The notes beneath the pieces were generated by a model. The model ran no database searches, was not told the DNA's origin, and saw only the letters and a list, made by a program, of their open reading frames with translations. 64,000 nucleotides of DNA from Antiquaquibacter oligotrophicus (GTDB lineage: Bacteria > Actinomycetota > Actinomycetes > Actinomycetales > Microbacteriaceae): assembly GCF_020535405.1 (NCBI RefSeq), contig NZ_CP085036.1:2108001-2172000 (forward strand). The letters run 5' to 3'. Numbering within the stretch: position 1 is the stretch's first letter; every line of letters starts with the position of its first letter. Of the stretch, positions 37,299 to 45,685 are shown in pieces. Position numbers and translations under genes: made by a program.

Positions 37299-38963
37299 CT
37301 ACACACCCAGCAGGGCACGGATGCCCGCGTCGAGCTCACTCACGACCGCCCGGGCCGCGGCGATCCGGCTCGCGCCGTCCCCCTCGGTTGATGACGCATC
37401 GAGGTAGACCTTGAGTTTTGGTTCGGTCCCGCTCGGGCGCACGATGACACGAGCGCCGTTCGCGAGGTGGAAGCGCAGGATGTCCCCGGGCGGGAACTCC
37501 GCGAATCCGTCGAGGAAGTCGTCGATCTGCGCGACGGGGAGCGACCCGATGTGCCCGGGCGGCTGCGTGCGGAGGGCTGTCATCATCCGCCCTATCTCAT
37601 CGAGTTCGGTGACCCGGATCGAGATCTGACCCGACGCGAAACCTCCGAACGTTTCGGCGAAGTCGAGGAGGTGCCGCTCGAGGGTGGAGCCGCCGGCCTT
37701 CAGCTCCGACGCGAGCGAGAGTAGGTCGACCGCGGCCGAGATGCCGTCCTTGTCGAGCACCTTTGCGGGGTCGACGAGGTACCCGAGCGCCTCCTCGTAA
37801 CCGAAGGTCAGGCCCGGGACCCGCGAGATCCACTTGAAGCCCGTGAGGGTCTCCACGTGGCGCAGGCGGTGCGCGGACGCGACCTCCCCCAAGGCGGGGG
37901 AGGACACGATGGATGCGGCAAGGACGCCATCGACGCTCGCACGTTTCGCGGCGCGCCAGCCGAGCAGCCAGCCCACCTCGTTGCCGCTCAGCCTCCGCCA
38001 GCCGGACGCCGTCGGGATGCCGATTGCGAGGCGATCGGCATCCGGGTCGTTGGCCACCACAAGATCGGCGCCGACGGACTCCCCGAGCGCAAGCACGAGG
38101 TCCATGGCCCCGGGTTCTTCCGGGTTAGGGAAGGCGACCGTGGGAAACGTGGGATCCGGTTCGGCCTGCTCCGCCACGACGTCGGGCTCGCCCAATCCTG
38201 CCGCAGCGAAAACGGCGCGAGCGGTCTCCCACCCCACGCCGTGCATCGCCGTGTAAGCAAACCTGACGGGAGCGGGAACGTTCGCGATCGCGGCGGTTTG
38301 TTCGACATACGCGGTGATGACGGACTCGTCCGCCGTCACAAAATCGGTCGACCGTGGCAGTTCCGAGATCGGTGCGTGCGCGACCCGCTCGATCGCGTGC
38401 GCGATTTCGGTGTCGGACGGCGAGACGATCTGCGAGCCGTGGTCGAGACCGCCGAGGTACACCTTGTAGCCGTTGTCGCGAGCCGGGTTGTGCGAGGCCG
38501 TCACCATGACCCCGGCGCTGACCCCCAGGTGGCGCACCGCGAACGCCAGCACGGGAGTGGGGAGGTTGCGGGGCATGAGTGTCGTGCGAACTCCAGCGCC
38601 CGCCATCACAACGGCCGTGTCGCGCGCGAACACCTCGGAGTTTGTCCGCGCGTCGAAGCCGATCACGACACTCGGGCTCGGCTCACGCGAGAGGAGGAAC
38701 GCGGCGAGGCCCGCCGCGGCCTGCGTGACCAGCACACGGTTCATGCGGTTGGGGCCGGGGCCGAGTTCACCGCGGAGACCGGCGGTGCCGAAGTGCAGGC
38801 GGGAGCCGAACCAGTCACGGAGTGTGGCCTCGGCCGCCGGGTCGCCCGCCTCGGCGGCGGTCACCTGAGACTCGAGTTCGGTTCGGGTCGTGGCATCCGG
38901 GTCCTGGGCGGCCCAGTCTCGAGCCGCCGCGAGAAGCACCTCGGTGCTCTGCTCGCTGCTCAC
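37299..38963 (-). CDS. pmmB: Phosphohexomutase / probable phosphopentomutase (PMM/PGM family)
   Basis: 554 residues, alpha-D-phosphohexomutase family. Catalytic Ser in VMVTASHNPARDNGYKVY, metal site NDPDADRLAIG, sugar loop YEEALGYLV, and phosphate-binding RPSGTEPKLKVYLD. Length matches the large PGM2/PmmB subgroup, some of which act as phosphopentomutases. The gene overlaps that for purine nucleoside phosphorylase by 4 nt, so conversion of ribose-1-phosphate to ribose-5-phosphate is a sensible physiological role; hexose phosphates remain possible substrates. Confidence 0.9.
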   Translation of the reverse strand: MSSEQSTEVLLAAARDWAAQDPDATTRTELESQVTAAEAGDPAAEATLRDWFGSRLHFGTAGLRGELGPGPNRMNRVLVTQAAAGLAAFLLSREPSPSVVIGFDARTNSEVFARDTAVVMAGAGVRTTLMPRNLPTPVLAFAVRHLGVSAGVMVTASHNPARDNGYKVYLGGLDHGSQIVSPSDTEIAHAIERVAHAPISELPRSTDFVTADESVITAYVEQTAAIANVPAPVRFAYTAMHGVGWETARAVFAAAGLGEPDVVAEQAEPDPTFPTVAFPNPEEPGAMDLVLALGESVGADLVVANDPDADRLAIGIPTASGWRRLSGNEVGWLLGWRAAKRASVDGVLAASIVSSPALGEVASAHRLRHVETLTGFKWISRVPGLTFGYEEALGYLVDPAKVLDKDGISAAVDLLSLASELKAGGSTLERHLLDFAETFGGFASGQISIRVTELDEIGRMMTALRTQPPGHIGSLPVAQIDDFLDGFAEFPPGDILRFHLANGARVIVRPSGTEPKLKVYLDASSTEGDGASRIAAARAVVSELDAGIRALLGV

Positions 38964-39796
38964 AGCCGGCCCACGATCTCGGCGAGGAGGGCGCCGATGC
39001 GACCCTCGGCCTCGCGACCGGCTTCGATGACCTCGTCGTGACTGAGAGGGGTTTTCTGGATGCCCGCCGCGAGGTTCGTGATGAGTGACATGCCGAGGAT
39101 TTCCATGCCTGCCTGGCGGGCAGCGATCGCCTCGAGGGCGGTGGACATACCGACGATGTGCCCGCCGATTGCCTTCGCCATCTGCACCTCGGCCGGGGTC
39201 TCGTAGTGCGGACCGCGGAACTGGCAGTACACACCGTCGTCGAGGGTCGCATCGACCTCGCGCGCGATGGCTCGCAGGCGCGAGGAGTAGAGGTCGGTGA
39301 GGTCGATGAAGGTGGCGCCCTCGAGCGGCGAATCGGCCGTGAGATTGATGTGGTCGCTGATGAGCACGGGAGTCCCCGGCTTCCAGGATTCCTTGATGCC
39401 GCCGGCACCGTTGGTGAGGATCATCGTGGTGGCTCCGGTCGCGGCAGCCGTGCGGACCGAATGCACAACCCTGCGCACACCGTGGCCCTCGTAGTAGTGC
39501 GTGCGTGCGCCGATGACGAGGGCCCGCTTGTCGTTCGGCAGGAGCACCGACCGCAGCGTGCCGACGTGACCCTCGAGGGCGGGTTTCGAGAAGCCCGTGA
39601 CATCCGATGCGGGGATCGTCGCCGTCGTCTCACCGATCAGGTCGGCCGCTTTCGCCCAACCGGAACCGAGCGTGAGAGCAATGTCGTGGCGTTCGACGCC
39701 GGTGGCTTCGGCGATGTCGGATGCCGCAATGCGAGCGACCTCGAAGGGGTCGGCGGTCGGGTCATCCAGGGGGTTGGTGAAGGCTTCGTGCGACAT
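38960..39796 (-). CDS. punA: Purine nucleoside phosphorylase
   Basis: 278 residues, trimeric PNP class. Phosphorolysis of (deoxy)inosine and guanosine to base plus pentose-1-phosphate. Motifs: ALTLGSGWA, GARTHYYEGHGVRRVVHSVR, MILTNGAGGI, LISDHINLTADSPL, YCQFRGPHYETPAEVQM and GGHIVGMSTALEAIAARQAG. Leaderless start: TAGAGT (complement 39804-39809) ends 7 nt before ATG 39796. Receives inosine from adenosine deaminase and passes ribose-1-P to the overlapping mutase gene. Confidence 0.95.
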   Translation of the reverse strand: MSHEAFTNPLDDPTADPFEVARIAASDIAEATGVERHDIALTLGSGWAKAADLIGETTATIPASDVTGFSKPALEGHVGTLRSVLLPNDKRALVIGARTHYYEGHGVRRVVHSVRTAAATGATTMILTNGAGGIKESWKPGTPVLISDHINLTADSPLEGATFIDLTDLYSSRLRAIAREVDATLDDGVYCQFRGPHYETPAEVQMAKAIGGHIVGMSTALEAIAARQAGMEILGMSLITNLAAGIQKTPLSHDEVIEAGREAEGRIGALLAEIVGRL

Positions 39797-39803
39797 GCGG
39801 TCA

Positions 39804-39895
39804 ACTCTAATCTCGTCGCCTGCGCGTGATGAGGGACAGCCCGTGCCGAATCGTTATCGCGCCGGCATCGCCGGCTCGCGTCGCGCTGGCAGACT
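39804..39895. promoter_or_regulatory. Divergent promoter region punA / lipoprotein
   Basis: Two -10-like hexamers face outward: TAGAGT on the minus strand (39809-39804), 7 nt before punA ATG 39796, and CAGACT (39890-39895), 6 nt before ATG 39902. Neither gene has a convincing Shine-Dalgarno sequence. Confidence 0.4.
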
Positions 39896-39901
39896 GTGAG
39901 C

Positions 39902-40525
39902 ATGAGCCTCACTCGTCTCCTTGCGGTGGCTGCGGCAGTTCTGCTCCTGGCCGGATGCACGGCCACGGAAGCGACCCCGACCCCGTCGACCTCGGCCACC
40001 GCGCAGTCGACACCGTCGCCCACTCCCATGGCAACGCCGGAAGCACCCACAGCATCGGCGATCGTTCTCTCGCTGGCGGGTCTCGCGGTCGTCGATTCGG
40101 CGGGCGAGGCCATTCGCGAGGCAGCATTCACCGACCCCGACGGTGTGTTGTCGCTGCTCGATGAGCTCAACGACACCGAGCCGGGTGTCACCGACTTCAC
40201 ACCCAAGGGCTTCACGAGTTACCAGTGGCCGGACGTTGCCGTCAACGTCTGGGCTGCGGATACTTCGGTCGTCGTGACGTCGGCCACGATCGCGGGGCTT
40301 CCCGTGCGCACCGCGGATGGTGTGCACGTGGGGTCGACTCGGGCAGACGTCACGCAACTCCTCGTCTTCGACGTCGGATACGACGAGGACGGCGATGGCA
40401 CGTCCGACTGGTTCGGGCTGGAGCCGGTGACCGTCGACAAGGGCACCGAGTACATCGGAGTGGGTATCACGGGCGACACCGTCACCAAGCTGCGGGCTCC
40501 CGACAGCGATTTCCGCGACATCTAG
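39902..40525 (+). CDS. Lipoprotein of unknown function
   Basis: 207 residues from ATG 39902. Lipoprotein signal with lipobox LLAG-C, followed by a Thr/Pro/Ser/Ala-rich linker (about 22-50). The globular part includes FTPKGFTSYQWPDVAVNVWA, VRTADGVHVGSTRADV and a C-terminal IGVGITGDTVTKLRAPDSDF; the short VGSTRADV-like turn recalls membrane-proximal beta domains of many actinobacterial lipoproteins. No family assigned. Standing alone between divergent punA and lpdA. Confidence 0.72.
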   Translation: MSLTRLLAVAAAVLLLAGCTATEATPTPSTSATAQSTPSPTPMATPEAPTASAIVLSLAGLAVVDSAGEAIREAAFTDPDGVLSLLDELNDTEPGVTDFTPKGFTSYQWPDVAVNVWAADTSVVVTSATIAGLPVRTADGVHVGSTRADVTQLLVFDVGYDEDGDGTSDWFGLEPVTVDKGTEYIGVGITGDTVTKLRAPDSDFRDI

Positions 40526-40562
40526 CGCCAGGTGCTCTCGGGCCTCGTGACAGAATTTACCT

Positions 40563-41999
40563 ATGGCCTATGAGTTCGAGCGCAAGCAACGCATCGCCGT
40601 CCTCGGGGGAGGGCCGGGTGGTTACGAAGCGGCGTTGACCGGCGCGCAGCTCGGCGCCGAGGTGACCGTCATTGAGCGCTCGGGTGTCGGCGGCTCCGCC
40701 GTGCTCACCGACGTCGTGCCATCCAAGACCCTCATCGCCACGGCCGAGGCCGTCGGCAACGTCGACGAGGCCACCGACCTCGGTGTGCAGTTCTTCAGTC
40801 GCACGGATGCCGGCCGCGCCGTCAAGCCGGAGATCACCGTCAACCTCGCCGCCGTCAATGCGCGGCTCCTGCGTTTGGCGCGCCAGCAATCCGAGGACAT
40901 GAAGTCGCAGCTCATCAAGGCCGGGGTTCGAGTAATCCACGGCGACGGCCGGCTCGACGGCCCCAATCGGCTCATCGCCTCGACGGGGCGGGGCAAGTCA
41001 CGTGTCGATTTCGACGAGATCGAGGCCGACACGATCGTCGTTTCCGTCGGTGCAACACCACGCGTTTTGCCGACCGCCAAACCCGACGGCGAGCGGATCT
41101 TCACGTGGACGCAGCTGTACGGCCTGCAGGAGATCCCCGAGCACCTCATCGTTGTCGGTTCGGGTGTGACCGGGGCGGAGTTCGCGTCCGCGTACCGCAC
41201 GCTCGGCTCGGAGGTGACCCTCATCTCCTCGCGCGACCAAGTTCTCCCCGGCGAGGACGCCGACGCCGCCCGTGTCATCGAGGACGTCTTCAAGCGCAAT
41301 GGCATGACAGTGCTCTCGAAGTCGCGAGCGGAGTCCGTCGTCCGCACCGATGAGGGGGTAGTCGCCACCCTCTCCGACGGTCGCACCGTGGAGGGGTCGC
41401 ACTGCCTCATGGCGGTCGGTTCGATCCCCAACACCGCGGGCATCGGGCTCGCCGAGGCTGGGGTGCAACTCACCGAGTCCGGCCACATTCGCGTCAATCG
41501 TGTTGCCCGCACCTCCGTACCGTCGATTTACGCGGCGGGAGACTGCTCGGACTTCCTACCCCTGGCATCCGTCGCCTCGATGCAGGGTCGCACGGCCGTG
41601 TTCCATGCGATGGGGGATGCCGTGAACCCGACGGAACTGCGCAACGTAACGTCGAACATCTTCACCCAGCCCGAGATTGCCACCGTCGGTTGGTCGCAGA
41701 AGCAAATCGAGGACGGCATCGCCCAGGGCGAGATCTACAAGCTGCCGCTCGCCTCGAATCCGCGAGCGAAGATGATGGGCATCCGCGACGGGTTCGTGAA
41801 ACTCTTCGCACGCACGGGCTCCGGAACCGTTATCGGTGGCGTGATCGTAGCGCCCAAGGCATCCGAGCTCATCATGTCGGTTGCGCTCGCGGTCGAGCAC
41901 CGCCTCACCGTCGACCAGTTGGCCCGCGCCTTCTCGGTTTACCCCTCCCTCACGGGCAGCATCACCGACGCCGCGCGCGCCATGCACATCGTGCACTAG
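40563..41999 (+). CDS. lpdA: LpdA-like NAD(P)H-quinone oxidoreductase (flavoprotein disulphide reductase family)
   Basis: 478 residues. FAD motif IAVLGGGPGGYEAALTGAQLG, NAD motif VVGSGVTGAEFASAY, second FAD motif IYAAGDCSD, and a C-terminal dimerisation domain. In true lipoamide dehydrogenase a redox-active CxxxxC follows the first FAD motif; here the stretch is VGGSAVLTDVVPSK with both Cys missing, as in the mycobacterial LpdA (Rv3303c) quinone reductase. It should therefore not act on lipoamide. CAGAAT (40551-40556) ends 6 nt before ATG 40563. Confidence 0.88.
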   Translation: MAYEFERKQRIAVLGGGPGGYEAALTGAQLGAEVTVIERSGVGGSAVLTDVVPSKTLIATAEAVGNVDEATDLGVQFFSRTDAGRAVKPEITVNLAAVNARLLRLARQQSEDMKSQLIKAGVRVIHGDGRLDGPNRLIASTGRGKSRVDFDEIEADTIVVSVGATPRVLPTAKPDGERIFTWTQLYGLQEIPEHLIVVGSGVTGAEFASAYRTLGSEVTLISSRDQVLPGEDADAARVIEDVFKRNGMTVLSKSRAESVVRTDEGVVATLSDGRTVEGSHCLMAVGSIPNTAGIGLAEAGVQLTESGHIRVNRVARTSVPSIYAAGDCSDFLPLASVASMQGRTAVFHAMGDAVNPTELRNVTSNIFTQPEIATVGWSQKQIEDGIAQGEIYKLPLASNPRAKMMGIRDGFVKLFARTGSGTVIGGVIVAPKASELIMSVALAVEHRLTVDQLARAFSVYPSLTGSITDAARAMHIVH

Positions 42000-42015
42000 C
42001 CCGCGCTGCCATTTC

Positions 42016-42056
42016 GGACGTCGCTCAGCGACGCTTCGCGCGCTGAGGTTTGGTGG
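42016..42056. repeat. Left terminal inverted repeat of nuclease element 2
   Basis: 41 nt starting GGACGTCGCTCAGCGACG and ending GAGGTTTGGTGG, identical to the reverse complement of 43169-43209. Its first part is itself a near-perfect palindrome (CGTCGCT/CAGCGACG). Starts 17 nt after the lpdA stop codon. Confidence 0.92.
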
Positions 42057-42191
42057 TCACGCGACCGTGTGTACCTACGCGTTCGCGGCGAAGCTCAGCG
42101 TGGCCTCCCCAACAGCACGCTGTGACCCGGGTTGTCCTCAGAAGTGCCGAAATGAACTCATCGGGCGCCGGGGAGAGCGGATGCTCGGGCC

Positions 42192-43130
42192 ATGACTTAC
42201 AACAATTGGCACAACCACTTCGTCCTCGCCGCCCGTGAGCGAGAGCTCGGCCGTACCGCCGAGCTCGCTGCGGAAGTCCGGTCCGGTGCCCTCGTACGCG
42301 TGACCCGTGGGGTCTACCGGCGAGCATCCACGATCACGTCGGATCCGCAGAGGCTCGCGGATGACGCGTACCTTGCCAAGGTGCGGGCAGCCCAACTCCT
42401 TGCACTCGAGCCGTTGGTGTTCTCCGGCCTCGCAGCAGCGCGCGTGTGGGATCTGCCCATCGTCGGGTCGTGGCCGGACAGGGTGTCCGTGTCGGTGGCT
42501 CGCGAGGCGGGAGGTCGGTCGAACTCACATCTCGCCCGGTCCTACATCGGGTATCCGCCACCGAGTGTCGAGCGCGATGGTCTCGTGATCACATCGCTGG
42601 CGAGGACGGTCGCGGATGTCGCGCGTACGGAGTCGTTCGTCCGTGCCGTGGCGATGGTCGACGCTGCGCTGCGTGGCTCGAAACACCGAAAGCCGGTGTC
42701 CAAGGACACGGTGTTTCGAGTGCTCGAAGGGTTTTCCAGTGCGCCGGGTGTTCTCAAGGCTGCGGGCGCTGTTCACTTTGGGGACGCAGCATCCGGGTCA
42801 CCGGGCGAATCGTGCAGCAGGGCGGGCATCCGTCAGCTCGGATTCCCTGCGCCAGTCCTGCAGCAGCCGTTCTCGGACCGCGCGGGTCTCATCGGCATCG
42901 TGGACTTCTGGTGGCCGCACTGCAAGCTCGTTGGGGAGTTCGACGGTCGAGGCAAGTACCTTCGCGAGGAGTTCACTCAGGGCCGGCCGACGGCCGAGAT
43001 CGTCGTCGACGAGAAGGTTCGCGAAGACCGTCTTCGTGCGCTGGGCTTTTCGGTGACCCGCTGGGATTGGCCTGTCGCACTCTCGTTGCCACTACTGGAG
43101 GCAAAGTTGCGAGACGCCGGGCTGCGCTGA
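42192..43130 (+). CDS. Predicted PD-(D/E)XK nuclease with AbiEi-like N-terminus (element 2)
   Basis: 312 residues. N-terminal winged-helix region with a VRSGALVRVTRGVYRRA wing typical of AbiEi-like domains; middle region VFSGLAAARVWDLPI and DGLVITSLARTVADVAR; C-terminal DUF559/Vsr-like fold with GESCSRAGIRQLGFPAP (Glu), IGIVDFWWP (Asp), KLVGEFDGRGKY (Glu/Asp) and KVREDRLRALGFSVTRWDW. All blocks align with the nuclease of element 1, so they are distant paralogues. Its TGA stop is part of the GCGCTGAGGT repeat. No cognate toxin gene nearby. GGGGAGAG lies upstream. Confidence 0.78.
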   Translation: MTYNNWHNHFVLAARERELGRTAELAAEVRSGALVRVTRGVYRRASTITSDPQRLADDAYLAKVRAAQLLALEPLVFSGLAAARVWDLPIVGSWPDRVSVSVAREAGGRSNSHLARSYIGYPPPSVERDGLVITSLARTVADVARTESFVRAVAMVDAALRGSKHRKPVSKDTVFRVLEGFSSAPGVLKAAGAVHFGDAASGSPGESCSRAGIRQLGFPAPVLQQPFSDRAGLIGIVDFWWPHCKLVGEFDGRGKYLREEFTQGRPTAEIVVDEKVREDRLRALGFSVTRWDWPVALSLPLLEAKLRDAGLR

Positions 43131-43185
43131 GGTTTGCGAGTCGCGCGCCGGTCCCTGCATCCGCGCGCCCACCAAACCTCAGCGC
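43124..43185. repeat. 3' hairpin of nuclease element 2
   Basis: GCGCTGAGGTTTG (43124-43136) pairs perfectly over 13 bp with CAAACCTCAGCGC (43173-43185), with further GCGCG pairing inside. The nuclease stop codon TGA (43128-43130) is in the left arm. The right arm is shared with the terminal inverted repeat at 43169-43209. Confidence 0.85.
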
Positions 43186-43209
43186 GCGAAGCGTCGCTGA
43201 GCGACGTCC
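43169..43209. repeat. Right terminal inverted repeat of nuclease element 2
   Basis: 41 nt, exact reverse complement of 42016-42056. Ends 8 nt before the stop codon of the convergent acyl-CoA carboxylase gene. Confidence 0.92.
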
Positions 43210-43216
43210 CCGGGGG

Positions 43217-44968
43217 CTAGGAGATACTCAGCAGCACGTGACCACTGGAGACCGTGGTACCGATGTCTGCGTTGACGCCCGTGATGGTGCCGTCCTTGTG
43301 GGCGGTGATCGGTTGCTCCATCTTCATCGCCTCGAGCACGAGGATGAGGTCGCCCTTGACGACGGTGTCACCCTCCGCGACGGCGAGCTTGACGATCGTC
43401 GCCTGCATGGGTGCCGTCACCGAGTCGCCCGAGACGGTGCTCACGGATGCCGCGGCCTTGCGCCGTGGTGGTGCGGCCAGCGCGGTCCCACCCCCAGCGG
43501 CGGGAACTAACTTCGTCGGAAGGGACACCTCGACGCGCTTGCCGTCCACCTCCACAACCACGTTGTGGCGTGCCGGCGCTTCGCTGGCTTCCGGCAGCGA
43601 CCCGCTCCACGGCTCGATGTCGTTGTCGAAGTCGGTCTCGATCCACCGGGTGTAGACGCTGAACGGCTCCGAGGTAAAGGCGGGGTCGCGCACGATCTTG
43701 CGGTGGAAGGGGAGCACGGTGGGCAGGCCCGCAACCTCGAACTCGTCGAGGGCTCGACGTGAACGCTCGAGGGCGTCCTCACGCGAGGTGCCCGTGACGA
43801 TGAGTTTGGCGAGCAGCGAGTCGAAGGCGCCGGAGATGACGTCGCCCGTGGTGACACCGCTGTCGACGCGCACTCCCGGCCCGCCGGGGAAGCGCAGTAC
43901 CTGTACCGGTCCGGGGGAGGGCAGGAAGTTCATGCCGGGGTCTTCGCCGTTGATGCGGAACTCGAAGGAGTGCCCCTGCGGCTTCGGGTCGTCGTAGTCG
44001 ATGACACCGCCCTCGGCAATACGGAACTGCTCGCGCACGAGGTCGATGCCCGTGACCTCCTCAGAGACGGGATGCTCGACCTGAAGTCGCGTGTTGACCT
44101 CCAGGAACGAGATCGTGCCGTCCTTGGCGACGAGGAACTCGCACGTGCCAGCTCCGACGTAGCCGACCTCCTTCAGGATGGCCTTCGATGACTCGTAGAG
44201 AGCGCGGTTCTGCTCCTCCGTGAGGAACGGCGCCGGTGCCTCCTCGACCAGTTTCTGGTGACGCCGCTGCAGCGAGCAGTCGCGTGTGGAGATGACAACG
44301 ACGTTGCCGTGGCTGTCGGCGAGGCACTGGGTCTCAACGTGGCGCGGCTGGTCGAGGTATTTCTCGACGAAGCATTCGCCGCGGCCGAAGGCGGCGACAG
44401 CTTCCCGTGTCGCCGATTCGAAGAGCTCGGGAACCTCGTCACGTGTGCGGGCGACCTTGAGTCCGCGACCGCCGCCGCCGAACGCCGCCTTGATGGCGAC
44501 GGGCAGCCCGTGCTGGTCGACAAACTCGAGCACCTCGTCGGCGCCGGAAACGGGGTTGAGGGTTCCCGGGGCGAGCGGGGCGCCGACCTTTTCGGCGATG
44601 TGTCGTGCGCTGACCTTGTCGCCGAGGGCGTCGATGGCAGCGGGTGACGGGCCGATCCAGGTGATCCCGGCATCCATCACCGCCTGCGCGAATTCGGAGT
44701 TCTCGGCGAGGAAGCCGTAACCGGGGTGGATGGCGTCGGCACCGGAGCGGCGAGCGACGGAGAGGATCTTGGGGATGACGAGATAGGTCTCGGCGCTCGT
44801 GGTGCCGTCGAGCGAGTACGCCTCGTCGGCGAGCCTGACGTGCCGGGCATCCCGATCCTGGTCCGCATATACGGCGACGGTGGCGATACCGCTGTCCTTG
44901 GCGGCGCGGATGACGCGTACGGCGATCTCTCCACGGTTGGCGATCAGGACCTTAGTGATGCGAGCCAT
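43217..44968 (-). CDS. accA: Acetyl/propionyl-CoA carboxylase alpha chain (biotin carboxylase plus BCCP)
   Basis: 583 residues. Biotin carboxylase domain (1-450): [46 protein letters not shown] (ATP-grasp glycine loop), [31 protein letters not shown]-terminal BCCP domain with biotinyl-Lys in [11 protein letters not shown] near residue 550. Equivalent to AccA3/BccA of actinobacteria; supplies carboxybiotin to the AccD beta subunit encoded at 50606. GGAGAAA precedes the ATG. Sits 78 nt downstream of maf on the same strand. Confidence 0.95.
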   Translation of the reverse strand: MARITKVLIANRGEIAVRVIRAAKDSGIATVAVYADQDRDARHVRLADEAYSLDGTTSAETYLVIPKILSVARRSGADAIHPGYGFLAENSEFAQAVMDAGITWIGPSPAAIDALGDKVSARHIAEKVGAPLAPGTLNPVSGADEVLEFVDQHGLPVAIKAAFGGGGRGLKVARTRDEVPELFESATREAVAAFGRGECFVEKYLDQPRHVETQCLADSHGNVVVISTRDCSLQRRHQKLVEEAPAPFLTEEQNRALYESSKAILKEVGYVGAGTCEFLVAKDGTISFLEVNTRLQVEHPVSEEVTGIDLVREQFRIAEGGVIDYDDPKPQGHSFEFRINGEDPGMNFLPSPGPVQVLRFPGGPGVRVDSGVTTGDVISGAFDSLLAKLIVTGTSREDALERSRRALDEFEVAGLPTVLPFHRKIVRDPAFTSEPFSVYTRWIETDFDNDIEPWSGSLPEASEAPARHNVVVEVDGKRVEVSLPTKLVPAAGGGTALAAPPRRKAAASVSTVSGDSVTAPMQATIVKLAVAEGDTVVKGDLILVLEAMKMEQPITAHKDGTITGVNADIGTTVSSGHVLLSIS

Positions 44969-45046
44969 AGTTTCTCCAGCTTAGGGCGAGGGTGTCGTGC
45001 GGCACTGTCGGCAACACACAAAGAAGAGCGGGGGTCGTTGTCGCGG

Positions 45047-45664
45047 TCAGCGATTCCAGAATGCGGTCCAGGGGATGCCGAGATCACGCAGCAGCGAGCG
45101 CGTGAGGGAGACCGAGAGCCCTACGACGGCGTGAGGGTCACCGTCGACGGAGGTGATGAACGCCGAGCCCAAACTGTCGATCGTGAAGGCGCCAGCGACA
45201 GACAGCGGTTCGCGGGTCGAGATGTAGGCCTCGAGCTCGTCGTCGTCGATGTCGTCGGCGAATGTCACCACGGCCGACGACACTCCGCCCGCAGCGGCGT
45301 GTGACTGCCCCCCACGATGGTCGATGACCCAGTGCCCGGAGTGGAGCGTTCCACTCCTGCCGCGCATCCGCTTCCACCGTTCGAGGGCGACCTCGGGCCG
45401 GTGCGGTTTGCCGTAGACCTCGCCGTCGAACTCGAACATCGAGTCACCGCCCAGGATGACGCCATCAACTGTTGCCCCGTCTCGCGACACCACCCCTTCG
45501 GCTTTGGCTCGCGCCAGCAGTTCGACGGTGTCACGGGGCGCCAAGTTCGTTGACGAAAGGATGGCATCCTCATCGACTTCCGACGGCACAACCACGGGTT
45601 CGACGCCCGCGTTGCGGAGCGTCATGAGCCGCGCGGGAGAGGTGGAGGCGAGGTAGAACCGCAC
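45047..45664 (-). CDS. maf: Maf-family nucleotide pyrophosphatase
   Basis: 205 residues from GTG 45664 (GGAG 4 nt upstream). Start FYLASTSPARLMTLRNAGV matches the Maf substrate loop (S-x-S-P-x-R), followed by EVDE, AKAEGV and GGDSMFEFDGEVYGKP with catalytic-site acid. Family members hydrolyse non-canonical or canonical NTPs (dTTP, UTP, modified bases) to NMP and PPi. Retained between the carboxylase subunit genes, as in mycobacteria. Confidence 0.93.
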   Translation of the reverse strand: MRFYLASTSPARLMTLRNAGVEPVVVPSEVDEDAILSSTNLAPRDTVELLARAKAEGVVSRDGATVDGVILGGDSMFEFDGEVYGKPHRPEVALERWKRMRGRSGTLHSGHWVIDHRGGQSHAAAGGVSSAVVTFADDIDDDELEAYISTREPLSVAGAFTIDSLGSAFITSVDGDPHAVVGLSVSLTRSLLRDLGIPWTAFWNR

Positions 45665-45685
45665 GGCACTCCTAAGCTTGTGAGG

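Larger units (their letters stand above)
42016..43209. mobile_element. Nuclease element 2: PD-(D/E)XK gene bounded by 41-bp perfect inverted repeats
   Basis: A 1194-bp unit with arms 42016-42056 and 43169-43209 that are exact reverse complements, enclosing a single gene (42192-43130). No transposase, and no clear target-site duplication at the outer borders. The arms contain GCGCTGAGGTTTG, related to the GCGCTGAGGTAA of element 1. Mobility is inferred from architecture only; bidirectional terminators are the alternative reading. Confidence 0.5.

Noticed and set aside
31539..43130. Type IV toxin-antitoxin (AbiEi/AbiEii) systems
   Set aside because: Only the N-terminal AbiEi-like region is present and no nucleotidyltransferase toxin gene lies next to either copy.
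42016..43209. Classical insertion sequence
   Set aside because: No transposase domain (DDE, Y1 or serine recombinase) and no visible target-site duplication; the enclosed gene is a predicted DUF559-type nuclease.
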